Assembly: GCA_903823665.1 (NCBI GenBank)
Contig: CAIJTR010000188.1
Span: 1-32,733, forward strand
Reading direction: 5' to 3'
Source: an uncultured Rhodospirillales bacterium
GTDB taxonomy: Bacteria; Pseudomonadota; Alphaproteobacteria; Acetobacterales; Acetobacteraceae
Length of the DNA stretch: 32,733 nucleotides
Of the stretch, positions 10,373 to 19,355 are shown piece after piece; the stretch's first letter is position 1, and the number at the start of each line of letters is the position of its first letter. The notes below the pieces were generated by a model that saw nothing but the letters and a program-made list of their open reading frames with translations, was not told the DNA's origin and searched no databases. The position numbers and the translations under genes are program-made.

Positions 10373-11644
10373 ATGGCGCAGATGCGGCGTGTGGTGGTCA
10401 CCGGTATGGGCATTGCCTGCCCGCTCGGTATCGGGGTGAACCATGTCTGGCAGCGATTGCTGCGGGGCGATTCGGGTATCGGTGCCATCCAATCCTTCGA
10501 CCCCAGCGATCTGGCGGCGAAAATTGCAGGCGAAATCCCGCGCGGCGTGCGCGCCGAGGGCGGGCTGGATTTCGGCGAGTGGATTGCGCCGAAAGACATG
10601 AAGAAGATGGACAAGTTCATCCAGTATGCGATCGTCGCCGCCTCTGAGGCGGTGGAGAACAGCGGCTGGGTGCCTGAGTCCGAAGACGACAAATGCAACA
10701 CCGGGGTGATGATCGGCTCTGGCATTGGCGGGCTTGAGACCATCTATGAGGCCTCGATCCTGCTGCATGAGGGCAAGATGAAGCGGCTTTCGCCGTTCTT
10801 CATTCCATCGGCGCTGATCAACCTGGCCTCGGGCCATGTTTCGATCAAATATGGCTTCAAGGGTCCGAACCATTCCGTGGTCACGGCGTGCGCCACCGGC
10901 GTGCATGCGATTGGCGATGCGGCGCGGCTGATCATGTTCGGCGATGCCGATGTGATGGTGGCCGGCGGTGCCGAGGCTGCGGTGAACAAGATCGGTATGG
11001 CCGGGTTCTGTGCCTCGCGCGCGCTTTCGACGGATTTCAACGACTCGCCGCAGAAGGCCTCGCGCCCTTGGGACAAGGATCGTGACGGCTTTGTGATGGG
11101 CGAAGGCGCTGGCGTGGTGGTGCTTGAAGAATACGAGCACGCGAAGAAGCGTGGGGCCACGATCTATGCCGAGGTTTCGGGCTACGGTCTGTCCGGCGAT
11201 GCGCATCACATCACCGCCCCGGCTGAGGGCCATGACGGGGCGTTCCGCGCGATGAAGGCGGCGTTCCGCAATTCGAATGTCAATATCGAAGAGGTCGGCT
11301 ACATCAACGCGCACGGCACCTCGACGCCGCTGGGCGATGATTTGGAGCTGGAGGCGTGCGAGCGGTTCTTCGGTGAGCACGCCAAGAGCGTGGCGATGTC
11401 GTCCACCAAATCGGCAACCGGGCATTTGCTGGGTGCGGCTGGTGCCATCGAGGCGGTGTTCTCGATCATGGCGATCCGCGATCAGGTGGCCCCGCCGACG
11501 CTGAACCTCGACAGCCCGTCGCGTGAGAGCGTGATTGACCGGGTGGCGCATGAGGCGCAGCCGCGCAAGATCGATGTGGCGCTGTCGAACAGCTTCGGCT
11601 TCGGCGGCACCAACGCGTCGATTTTGTTCCGCAAGGCGGCCTGA
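10373..11644 (+). CDS. fabF: 3-oxoacyl-ACP synthase II
   Basis: 423 residues. FabF condenses malonyl-ACP with acyl-ACP in fatty-acid elongation. The catalytic cysteine is C173 in VVTACATG, with H314 in NAHGTSTPLGD, K346 in SSTKSATGH and H351. The C terminus has the NSFGFGGTNAS motif. The ATG at 10373 has AAGG five bases upstream; the ATG at 10382 (MRRVVVTG) gives the more common N terminus and cannot be excluded. It lies 32 bases after acpP in the classical acpP-fabF order, and mltG follows 15 bases later. Confidence 0.96.
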   Translation: MAQMRRVVVTGMGIACPLGIGVNHVWQRLLRGDSGIGAIQSFDPSDLAAKIAGEIPRGVRAEGGLDFGEWIAPKDMKKMDKFIQYAIVAASEAVENSGWVPESEDDKCNTGVMIGSGIGGLETIYEASILLHEGKMKRLSPFFIPSALINLASGHVSIKYGFKGPNHSVVTACATGVHAIGDAARLIMFGDADVMVAGGAEAAVNKIGMAGFCASRALSTDFNDSPQKASRPWDKDRDGFVMGEGAGVVVLEEYEHAKKRGATIYAEVSGYGLSGDAHHITAPAEGHDGAFRAMKAAFRNSNVNIEEVGYINAHGTSTPLGDDLELEACERFFGEHAKSVAMSSTKSATGHLLGAAGAIEAVFSIMAIRDQVAPPTLNLDSPSRESVIDRVAHEAQPRKIDVALSNSFGFGGTNASILFRKAA

Positions 11645-11659
11645 ACTTAGGTCTTTTCC

Positions 11660-12640
11660 ATGTCCAGGCTGGTTCGGCGGCTGCTGATCACGTTGGCTGT
11701 GCTGACGGTAATCAGCGGGCTTGCGGCGGGTGCGTTAAGCTTTGCGTTCACCCGCTATAGTGGGCCAGGGCCTTTTGCCACGACTGGGCCGGTGCTTGTT
11801 CCGCGCGGAACGCCAGACGTGGTGGGTGCCGCGTTGGTGAATGCGGGCGTTCTGCGCAATGTCTGGTCGTTTCATATTGCGACTTTTTTGACCAGTGCGG
11901 CTGGGCCGCTGAAGGCAGGGGAATTCATCTTTCCCGAGCATGTGAGCCTTTATGCCACGCTGGTCATTCTACGGCGCGGCCAGCAGGTGCAGCACAAGCT
12001 GACCATACCCGAGGGGCTGACGGCCTTTCAAACCACACAGATTTTCGATCACGCGCCGTTGATGGACGGCACCACGCCTGCGTTTGGCGAGGGAGAGTTG
12101 TTTCCGGAGACCTACTCCTACACGCGTGGTACAGCGCGCGAGGCGGTGGTCGCGCGGGCGAAGGCTGCGATGGACAAGCAACTGGCGACTGTCTGGGCGT
12201 CTCGGGACCCTGCAGTGGCGCTCACCACGCCGCAGCAATTGCTCACGCTGGCCAGCATCGTCGAGCGCGAGACGGCACGGCCGGAGGAGCGGGCGCATAT
12301 CGCGGGCGTGTTCCTCAACCGGCTGAAGCGCGGCATGAAGCTGCAATCCGACCCCACCACGGCCTATGCGGCAAGCGGCGGCAAGACCAGCAATGATCGA
12401 GGACTGACGCGGGCGGATCTGGATGCGGCGAACCCTTACAACACCTATTTCACCCCTGCCCTGCCGCCTGGGCCGATTGCAAGCCCCGGACTTGCCGCGA
12501 TGCAGGCGGTGGCGCATCCGCTGGCGACGGATGATCTGTATTTTGTGGCAGATGCCACCGGCGGGCATGCCTTCGCCAAGACGCTGGACGAGCATCAGCG
12601 CAACGTGGCGCGCTGGCGGGCGCTGAACCCGCATCCATGA
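11660..12640 (+). CDS. mltG: Endolytic murein transglycosylase MltG
   Basis: 326 residues. MltG cleaves nascent glycan strands and probably sets their length by ending synthesis. A single membrane helix at about 7-29 anchors it in the inner membrane. A LysM-like part (about 45-110) precedes the YceG domain with TIPEGLTAFQ, the LFPETYSY motif, and LASIVERETA, whose first glutamate (E202) corresponds to the essential catalytic residue. LQSDPTTAYA, NPYNTY and LPPGPIASPG are further family blocks. The position directly after fabF is conserved in many proteobacteria. The ribosome site is weak (AGG about 8 bases before the ATG). Confidence 0.94.
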   Translation: MSRLVRRLLITLAVLTVISGLAAGALSFAFTRYSGPGPFATTGPVLVPRGTPDVVGAALVNAGVLRNVWSFHIATFLTSAAGPLKAGEFIFPEHVSLYATLVILRRGQQVQHKLTIPEGLTAFQTTQIFDHAPLMDGTTPAFGEGELFPETYSYTRGTAREAVVARAKAAMDKQLATVWASRDPAVALTTPQQLLTLASIVERETARPEERAHIAGVFLNRLKRGMKLQSDPTTAYAASGGKTSNDRGLTRADLDAANPYNTYFTPALPPGPIASPGLAAMQAVAHPLATDDLYFVADATGGHAFAKTLDEHQRNVARWRALNPHP

Positions 12641-12680
12641 CGCTTGCGGCCGACGATCCCCTTGCTTTTAAATTGAGCGC

Positions 12681-13784
12681 ATGAGCAACGCGGAGCACGC
12701 GCCCATCCCGGTCGCCGAGGAGCCGTTGATCGGCCATCTCGACGATGTCGATTGGCAGAAATTCTGGGGCTGGGCGTGCAACCCGGATACGCCGGACAAT
12801 CCGCTTTGGCTAGTGGCGGTGATCGACGACGAACCGCCGGTGGCGTTTTTGGCCAACCGGCTGCGGCAGGATCTGGCAGAGGCCGGACACGGGCGCGGAT
12901 GCGTTGGGTTCCATCTCTATTACCCGCGCAAGCTCGACCCGCGCCGGTCGCACCGGGTCAGCGTCCGGCGGCAGAGCGATGGGCTGGAATTGCCCGGTTC
13001 GCCCTGGGTTCTGCCGCAGGCTCCCGCCGGAAGTGCTGAGGCGCGCGAGGCGTTTGAGCGTGAGTTGAGCGCTGAGATCGAAGCGGCGGCGACGGGGCCA
13101 GAACTGGTGCCAATGGTGGATTTCATGTTGCGCCAGACCGACCGGCTGTTGCAGGCGCATTGTGACCTCGACAGCGGCAAGCTGGCACGCCTGTTGTTCA
13201 AGCAACGCTGGGCGGAGACGCTGGGCGAAATCGGCATGGTGGTGCCAACGCCCGATCCACGCGCGCTCACGCTGTTCATTGGCCCTGGACTGCCCGCCGA
13301 GGGTACGGCGCACGCGATGGTTCGGACGCTGCAGGCGCTCGATCTGCGCGTGGTGGCGGTGGCAATGCGAGGACTGCCGGGGCATGGGCCGGTGGCTGAG
13401 GCGCTGGCGGCGGATGGTGTGCTTGTGCAGGGCAAGCCGCTGCATCACTCGGTGGAAGACGTGCTGGCCCGGCATGCGCCGCAGTTTCGGCTGATCGTGC
13501 TGCAAGGTGCCGTGACAGCTGCGTGTTACGGATTGCTGGCCCGGGTGCATCATCCGCAGGCGCGGATCGTGACGTGGCTGGAGGATGTGACGCGCGACAC
13601 CAAGGCGGCGCTGGCGGCGCAGTTGCTGAGTGACGTTGTGGTGGTGGGCTCGGCCCCGGCTGCGGCTGAATGCGAGAACCGGCTGCGCGGCGGGCGGGTG
13701 CGCGTGGTGGCGATGACAGACGAGCCCGCCCTCCGTGCGGCAGCGCTCGCCTCGGCCATCAAGGGCGAGCCGGCACCGGGTTAG
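12681..13784 (+). CDS. Glycosyltransferase-like protein with an accessory domain; no full catalytic domain
   Basis: 367 residues. The N-terminal part (about 20-115: FWGWACNPDTPDNPL through GSPWVL) resembles an accessory domain found at the front of several Acetobacteraceae glycosyltransferases. The middle is helical. Residues about 190-350 form a Rossmann-like half (LTLFIGPGLPAEGTAHAMVRTLQAL, then FRLIVLQGAVTAACYGLLARV) that resembles the N-terminal lobe of such transferases. The C-terminal donor-binding lobe with its EX7E motif is absent, and the protein simply ends. It is therefore either a non-catalytic partner or a shortened paralogue. It lies 40 bases after mltG, and its stop overlaps the convergent epimerase gene by four bases. 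Function not known. Confidence 0.7.
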   Translation: MSNAEHAPIPVAEEPLIGHLDDVDWQKFWGWACNPDTPDNPLWLVAVIDDEPPVAFLANRLRQDLAEAGHGRGCVGFHLYYPRKLDPRRSHRVSVRRQSDGLELPGSPWVLPQAPAGSAEAREAFERELSAEIEAAATGPELVPMVDFMLRQTDRLLQAHCDLDSGKLARLLFKQRWAETLGEIGMVVPTPDPRALTLFIGPGLPAEGTAHAMVRTLQALDLRVVAVAMRGLPGHGPVAEALAADGVLVQGKPLHHSVEDVLARHAPQFRLIVLQGAVTAACYGLLARVHHPQARIVTWLEDVTRDTKAALAAQLLSDVVVVGSAPAAAECENRLRGGRVRVVAMTDEPALRAAALASAIKGEPAPG

Positions 13785-14725
13785 ACGACCAGGCGCTGCT
13801 GTATGGCCGTGAACACGCTGGCGACTGCCGTTTGCAGATCGCGCCGCGCCACCCATCCGAGATCGTGTTTGATCTTCCGGCAGTCGAGCACGATGCGCGG
13901 CACGTCGACCGCACGGGACGGCTGCTGGTCGATACGCAGGCGGCGGCCGGTCTGTTGTTCCACCATTGCCATCACCTCGAGTACCGAACGCCCGATGCCG
14001 GAGCCGACATTCCAGACGTCGCCGGTGTGGGCTGTGACATCGATGCAGGCAACGATCGCATCGGCCACGTCATCCGCATCGAGATAATCGCGGATCTGGC
14101 TGCCATCGCCCAGCAGGCGGAAGGCGTGGCCTTGCAGGGCTGCGCGGACGGCGATGGGGACAATGCCCTGGTCAGTGCTGGTCTGGTGATGGCCGACCGG
14201 GTTGGACACCCGCAGGATAGCAAACGGCAATCCGGCGGTGCGCCCGGTGAAGCGCAGCGCCTCCTCGATCATCAGCTTGCCGAGGCCATAGCCGGAAATC
14301 GGCTCGCAGGGCGTGCCTTCATCGGTGAGGAGCCTGTCGCTGCGGCCATAGACGGTGCCGCCGGAGGAGGTGTGGATGAGCTTGGCCTGCGGATTAAGAC
14401 GGGCGCAGCGAGCGAACAAGGCGGCGGCTGGGCCGACATTCTCCGGCATCTCGCGCCATGGCTGATGGGCGAACGTGGCGGGCACCGAACGGCTGATGAG
14501 ATGGACCACAGCGGTTGCACCGCGCAGCAGGTCGTCACCCGGCTCCTGCTCGAAATCAGCGGCACTCATGCGCTGCTCGAACGCGGCAAGCCTTGGCATA
14601 TCGACAGGGTATGAGGGGCTGACGAGTGTGAAGGCCCGGCCATCGGACACCAGACGATCACGCAGATGGCGGCCGATGAAACCGGCCCCGCCCAGCACAA
14701 CGATCATCGGGGGGTCTTGCTGCAT
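13781..14725 (-). CDS. NAD-dependent epimerase/dehydratase (UDP-glucose 4-epimerase-like)
   Basis: 314 residues, an extended short-chain dehydrogenase. The NAD-binding motif GGAGFIG is at 12-18, HTSSGGTVYG at about 118-127 and the catalytic pair Y146 and K150 in YGLGK. RDYLDADDVADAI in the C-terminal half is typical of nucleotide-sugar epimerases. The probable role is to make a nucleotide-sugar donor, such as UDP-galactose, for the adjacent glycosyltransferases, but the exact sugar cannot be read from the sequence. The frame extends to 14869, yet the ATG at 14725 has GAAGG seven bases upstream and gives the normal N terminus. It is transcribed away from the large glycosyltransferase gene. Confidence 0.88.
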   Translation of the reverse strand: MQQDPPMIVVLGGAGFIGRHLRDRLVSDGRAFTLVSPSYPVDMPRLAAFEQRMSAADFEQEPGDDLLRGATAVVHLISRSVPATFAHQPWREMPENVGPAAALFARCARLNPQAKLIHTSSGGTVYGRSDRLLTDEGTPCEPISGYGLGKLMIEEALRFTGRTAGLPFAILRVSNPVGHHQTSTDQGIVPIAVRAALQGHAFRLLGDGSQIRDYLDADDVADAIVACIDVTAHTGDVWNVGSGIGRSVLEVMAMVEQQTGRRLRIDQQPSRAVDVPRIVLDCRKIKHDLGWVARRDLQTAVASVFTAIQQRLVV

Positions 14726-15003
14726 AACATCGCCTTCAAGTGGACCACCGCGTAGAGGCGGCTCTGCGTCGCAGGGGATTGGCCATATATCCGGTGAATC
14801 GAGAACGATACCAGCATGACCATGGCATTCTTTGCAAAATCGAACACTGCGCCACGCCGACGACGCCACTGGCCCTGTTCAGCCAAGGACCATGTTGGTA
14901 GTGTGGAGGCGGAAACGTTGGTGGTTGCTATCACCCGCGCGTTTCGCTGAAAGCGTGGTTGGGGGAGGCGTTTGCAGGCCGTCAGGGCGTCAGAAAGGGC
15001 TCG
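14726..15003. other. Divergent intergenic region, 278 bases
   Basis: This gap separates the epimerase gene (-) from the large glycosyltransferase gene (+) and should hold promoters for both. I see no convincing -35/-10 pair, tRNA, repeat or conserved small gene in it. A GGGGGAGG run at about 14960 is not placed in front of a start in the right frame. A TTG at 14959 would extend the large protein by 15 residues. Confidence 0.5.
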
Positions 15004-18000
15004 ATGCTGGATCGTACGTTTGAGACGCTGCTGATCGAGAGCCATCTTTTTCAGAGTTCTTATTATCGCAGCAATGCCGGACTTCCTGCCAGTATGACGG
15101 ACGGTGAGGTCCTTGCTCATTATTTGAACGTGGGCGTGCATAACGGTGAGCCGCCGTCACCGTTGTTTGATGCAGCCGTCGTGCTGGCTGCTGCCCGCGC
15201 TCTGCAGCTTGCAGAGCCTGAGCCAGGTGAACCGGCATTGGCGTATTGGCTCCGCGAAGGCATGTCCGCCGGAATTGTGCCAACACGGCTGGTCGACGCT
15301 GCGTTCTATGAGCGCTGCTATCCTGATGTGGCTGCCGGGCCATACTGGAGCTTTCAGCATTTTGTGCAGTTCGGGCTGGCGGAGAATCGCCGGCCGAATG
15401 CGTGGTTCGACCCCGAATGGTATCGCAGCCAGATGTTGCTGCCCGCGGATTGTGCCTCGCTGCTGATGCATTTTCTGCTGGATGGCGCATCAAGCGGCGT
15501 CAGTCCGAGCGCGTGGCTGCAATTGATGAGTTGGCCCGTGGGCGACAGCCGGGCGATGTTGCAGGCGTGTCTGGCAGTTGATGTCAGTTTGCGGGCGCTG
15601 GCCGATCTGCTTGACATCGCGCAGATCGAGCGGCTGGCCAGCCTGTTTCTGCCAGCTTATTATCGCGCCCAGGCATCGCTGCCGCCAGTCACCAGTGATG
15701 CGCAAGCGTTCCGGCATTTTGTGCAGAGCGGCCTGGCGGCGGGTTTGTCCTGCTCGCCGTTGTTCGATCCGGCCTATTATCTGCGCATGGCAAAGGAGGC
15801 CGGATTACCGCCGCTGGGGCCGGGCGAAGTGGCACTGGTGCATTGGCTGCGATATGGGCTGGCGGCACAGATCGTGCCATCGCCGTGCTTCGACATGGCG
15901 TTCTACCTGGACGACAATCCCGATGTCGCCGCCGACAAAGTGTTCGGCTACGTTCATTTCATCGACTTCGGCCAGTTCGAGGGACGGCGCGCCAACCGGT
16001 GGTTCGACATGAACCACGCGAGCGTGGACGGCACGTCCTGCGGAATGCCCGGCTTGCAAGCGTATTTGGTGCGTGCGGCGGAGCGGCGCGAGGCACCATG
16101 CCAGCTGATCGCTGACGCAACCTCGCGTAGGCCGGATTGGTTGGCCGACATGTCCGTGTTCGGGGCGGCCTATCCTGTGCTGCTCGCCCGCTTCCAGCCG
16201 ATGCGAGATAGCCTGCCGCCCTGGGCGCTCGACCTTATGTTCGCGCTGTTCGATCCCGCCAGCTACGCCGTCACTGCCGGATTGGCTGAGGCAACGCCAC
16301 CGCTGCGCGCCTTTGTGCATTTCCTGGACATTGGCCTCGATGCCGGGCTGGCCCCCGGACTGCTGTTCGACGCGGATTGCTATCGCAAGCGAGTGGCTTC
16401 GCGGGCAGATTGCACGCCCGTTGGAGCAGAGCCGCCGCTGCTGCATTTTCTGCGTGAAGGCACGCTGAAGCGCATCTCGCCAACGCATCGCTTTGACGAG
16501 GCATTCTACTTCGCCGCCAACCCCGATCTCGACCCGCATCGCATGTTCGGCTTCGAGCATTTCGCCAATCACGGTGTGGGCGAAGGACGACTGCCGCATG
16601 GCTGGTTCGATACAGGCTTTTGCGCCGCAAAACTGAGTGGCGATCCGTCCGTGCCGGTCTATCTGCGACTGCTTGGTGCAGGGTTGGACGAAGGCGTGGT
16701 GCCGTCGCCGAAGCTTGCCGCATTGCTGGGCCGCGCGATGGCACCGGGGGAAATTTCACGGCCCCGCTTTGATGCGCTGCTGGCGGCGAGTGAGGCCGTG
16801 GTGGCGTCGATCGGGCATGGCGGGCTGGAAATTGCCACCGCGCTGTTCGTCCCCGAGGCCTATGACGGCAACGGCGCGCTTGCTCAGGATGCCGGGATGC
16901 TCGACCGGCTGATCCATTTCCTGCAGACCGGACTGTCGCGCGGTCATGCTGTGGGCCCACTGTTTGATGCGGCGTTCTACACGACACAGGCGCGGCGCGC
17001 TGGGCTTTCCTTCATCGGTGAAAAGGCGGCGCTGCTGCATTTCATCGAGCACGGGCTGGCAGCGCGGATTGTGCCGACGCCGCTGTTCGACAATGACGTT
17101 TATCTCAGCGCCAACCCCGATCTGGCGGGGATGGCGATGTGGGGGTTTGAGCATTTCATCCGCCACGGCGTCTATGAAGGCCGGCCGTTCAGCCCGCAGC
17201 CGATGGCAAGTGTGGCCCCGCCGAGTGGGCTTGCCGCCCAACCGTCGGCACGGCTGCGGCTGATGCTGGCCGCGGGGCTGGTGCCGGCCGGCATGTCCGC
17301 CTCAGACGCCGGGCGGATGCATTGGTTTGCATCATCTCAGTCGCGGCTGCGCGAGGTGATGCAGTCAGGCAAGTTGGCGGGCATCATGGCCGATGCCATA
17401 GCGCTGGAGCCTGCGGTGGGAGAGAGCAGCGACGTCACCGCCTTTCTGTTGCCGCCGTTCTTCAACCCGATGGCCGAGCCGCATCGCGCCATCAAGGCTC
17501 GGCTGCCGCGTCTGCGTTACGACAACATCGTCACCGTGCCGTGGATCCGCAATGGCGGCGCTGATCTGGTGGCCGGGCACTTCCTGAGTGCGCTGCTGCG
17601 GACGCGACCGGGCGAGAGCGTGCTGCTGTTGCGGGTGGATTATCCGCATTTCGACCGGCCGGATTGGATTCCGGACGGCGTGGATGTGGTTGATATCTCG
17701 GACATTCTTGGCGAAACCACGGAATCGATTGCCGAATATCTGCTGCAAGTGGTGCTCTCCGGGCTGGCCCCGGCGCGGGTGGTGAACATCAACAGTCGGC
17801 TGACGTGGCGATGCTTGCGGCGGTTTGGCGCGCGGCTTGGCGGATTGATGCGGCTTTATGCGTATCTGTTCTGCTGGGACCAGACGCAAAGCGGCCGGCG
17901 CGTGGGCTATCCGTCGGATTTCTACCCGAGCACGGCCCCGCATCTGGCGGGGGTATTCACCGACACGCCCTATTTGAAGAACGAGCTGGTGCGGATGTAT

Positions 18001-18642
18001 CAGCTGCCGCCCACCCTGGCCGCGCGCCTCATGCCATTGCACTCACCAGCGCTGCTGGAGCCGTGCGCACCAACGATGGCAGCGCTTGGGGCGGCCAGTG
18101 CGAGCAGTCGCGCCCGGCCGCTGGTGCTCTGGGGCGGCCGGCTGGATCATCAGAAGCGCTTCGATATCGTCATCGGCGTGGCGCGCTCGATGCCTCTGGT
18201 TGATTTCCATTGCTGGGGCTCCGCCATGCTCGGTGGTGGGCCGGATTTATCGGACTTGCCATCGAACATGGTGATGTATCCGGGATTCAAGGCGTTCACC
18301 GATCTGCCGCTGGGCACGTGCGATGGCTGGCTGTTCACCTCGGCGTGGGAGGGGATGCCGACGACGGTGATCGAGCTTGGCACGCTGGGCATGCCGATGG
18401 TGTGCAGCGATGTGGGCGGGGTTTCGGATTTGATCGATGACAGCACCGGATGGCTGGTGCCGGCGGATGCGAGCATCGCCGCCTATACCGCGGCGGTGGA
18501 GGAGATGGTGCGCAATCCGGCGCAGCGGATCGAACGCGGGTTGGCGGTGCAGGCGCGTGCGGTGTCGATGTTCGCACCGCAGCGTTATGATAGGATGCTC
18601 GCCGCTTATCTGGCACGCAGCGACGAGGGGCAGACGGCATGA
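15004..18642 (+). CDS. Giant glycosyltransferase: four N-terminal repeats plus a GT4 domain
   Basis: 1212 residues. Residues about 6-740 hold four diverged copies of a module of about 170 residues, marked by SPLFD..YY, LLHFL..GL and FGFEHF...G..EGR..WFD. Residues about 837-1205 are a GT4-type glycosyltransferase: YDNIVTVPWIRNGGADLV at the front, LVLWGGRLDHQKRFD at the donor lobe and SAWEGMPTTVIE with the EX7E pair. No signal peptide or membrane helix is evident. The ATG at 15004 has AAGGG four bases upstream; a TTG at 14959 is the alternative. It probably adds sugars to a surface polysaccharide or a protein, the repeats perhaps binding the acceptor; this is an inference. The stop overlaps the next start in ATGA. 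Confidence 0.85.
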   Translation: MLDRTFETLLIESHLFQSSYYRSNAGLPASMTDGEVLAHYLNVGVHNGEPPSPLFDAAVVLAAARALQLAEPEPGEPALAYWLREGMSAGIVPTRLVDAAFYERCYPDVAAGPYWSFQHFVQFGLAENRRPNAWFDPEWYRSQMLLPADCASLLMHFLLDGASSGVSPSAWLQLMSWPVGDSRAMLQACLAVDVSLRALADLLDIAQIERLASLFLPAYYRAQASLPPVTSDAQAFRHFVQSGLAAGLSCSPLFDPAYYLRMAKEAGLPPLGPGEVALVHWLRYGLAAQIVPSPCFDMAFYLDDNPDVAADKVFGYVHFIDFGQFEGRRANRWFDMNHASVDGTSCGMPGLQAYLVRAAERREAPCQLIADATSRRPDWLADMSVFGAAYPVLLARFQPMRDSLPPWALDLMFALFDPASYAVTAGLAEATPPLRAFVHFLDIGLDAGLAPGLLFDADCYRKRVASRADCTPVGAEPPLLHFLREGTLKRISPTHRFDEAFYFAANPDLDPHRMFGFEHFANHGVGEGRLPHGWFDTGFCAAKLSGDPSVPVYLRLLGAGLDEGVVPSPKLAALLGRAMAPGEISRPRFDALLAASEAVVASIGHGGLEIATALFVPEAYDGNGALAQDAGMLDRLIHFLQTGLSRGHAVGPLFDAAFYTTQARRAGLSFIGEKAALLHFIEHGLAARIVPTPLFDNDVYLSANPDLAGMAMWGFEHFIRHGVYEGRPFSPQPMASVAPPSGLAAQPSARLRLMLAAGLVPAGMSASDAGRMHWFASSQSRLREVMQSGKLAGIMADAIALEPAVGESSDVTAFLLPPFFNPMAEPHRAIKARLPRLRYDNIVTVPWIRNGGADLVAGHFLSALLRTRPGESVLLLRVDYPHFDRPDWIPDGVDVVDISDILGETTESIAEYLLQVVLSGLAPARVVNINSRLTWRCLRRFGARLGGLMRLYAYLFCWDQTQSGRRVGYPSDFYPSTAPHLAGVFTDTPYLKNELVRMYQLPPTLAARLMPLHSPALLEPCAPTMAALGAASASSRARPLVLWGGRLDHQKRFDIVIGVARSMPLVDFHCWGSAMLGGGPDLSDLPSNMVMYPGFKAFTDLPLGTCDGWLFTSAWEGMPTTVIELGTLGMPMVCSDVGGVSDLIDDSTGWLVPADASIAAYTAAVEEMVRNPAQRIERGLAVQARAVSMFAPQRYDRMLAAYLARSDEGQTA
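15019..17215 (+). repeat. Four protein-level repeats in the giant glycosyltransferase
   Basis: The copies begin near 15019, 15634, 16228 and 16825. Each has two sub-units: an F/LPxxY...HF...GL..G..SPLFD part, and an LHxLxxGL...I.PTPLFD..FY...NPD...FGFEHF part ending in EGR. The fourth copy stops after the EGR block. They are diverged at the DNA level, so they are old duplications and not a recent tandem array. Confidence 0.8.
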
Positions 18643-19355
18643 CCGACATCACGGCGGTGATCACCGGCCATCGGGAAGCATTGCTGGCTGGCCCTGCCCT
18701 GCGCAGCTTCTGGGTGTGTGTCGAACATGCCCGCGCAGCCGGGCTTTCGGTGGAAACGCTGGGCGTGCTCGATGCGCCGGACGGGCTGACCCGCAGTCTG
18801 TTTGAGGCGCAGCAGGAGGCCGGGCTGGTGGTGCTGGCCTGCCACGGCCGCGACCCGGCGGTGGCGCGCAATCATGCGGTGGCGCAGGCAAGCGGCACGC
18901 ATCTGGCGTTTCTGGATGCGGATGATCTGTGGTCACGCAACTGGCTGGTGGACGCGCATCATTTTGTGGCGGCGTCTCCGCGCCCGGTGGTGGCGCATTC
19001 GGAGATGAATGTGGTGTTCGGCAATTATCGCTGCGTGTGGTGGCATGCCGACAGCGAGGCCGAGGGGTTTGACGTCGATTTCCAAAGGCTTGGCAATTAC
19101 TGGGATGCGATGTGCCTGGCCCGGCTGGATTTGTTCCGCGCCCACCCGTTCAGGCGCAACGATATCAAGGCGGGGTATGGGCACGAAGACTGGTACTGGA
19201 ACAACGAGACGCTGGCGGCGGGCATTGCGCATCGGCCGGTGCCGGGGACGGTGCATTTCAAACGACGGCGGGACAATTCGCAGATGGCGCTTTGCGACAT
19301 GAGCGATGTGGTGGTGTATCCGAATGCGATCACCCAGTATGAGGCGGCGTTTTGA
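18639..19355 (+). CDS. Family-2-type (GT-A) glycosyltransferase
   Basis: 238 residues. The start DITAVITGHREALL and the acidic motif LDADDLW at about 92-98, which binds metal and nucleotide-sugar, show the GT-A fold. HEDWYWNNETLAAG further on matches the acceptor-side ED motif seen in family 2. There is no transmembrane part, so the enzyme is soluble or peripheral. It is translationally coupled on both sides: its ATG overlaps the previous stop (ATGA), and its TGA overlaps the TTG of the next gene. It very probably acts on the same glycan as its neighbours. Donor and acceptor are unknown. Confidence 0.82.
   Translation: MTDITAVITGHREALLAGPALRSFWVCVEHARAAGLSVETLGVLDAPDGLTRSLFEAQQEAGLVVLACHGRDPAVARNHAVAQASGTHLAFLDADDLWSRNWLVDAHHFVAASPRPVVAHSEMNVVFGNYRCVWWHADSEAEGFDVDFQRLGNYWDAMCLARLDLFRAHPFRRNDIKAGYGHEDWYWNNETLAAGIAHRPVPGTVHFKRRRDNSQMALCDMSDVVVYPNAITQYEAAF

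Noticed and set aside
10313-11551. 412-codon minus-strand frame opposite fabF
   Set aside because: Arg/His-rich low-quality translation opposite a canonical FabF.
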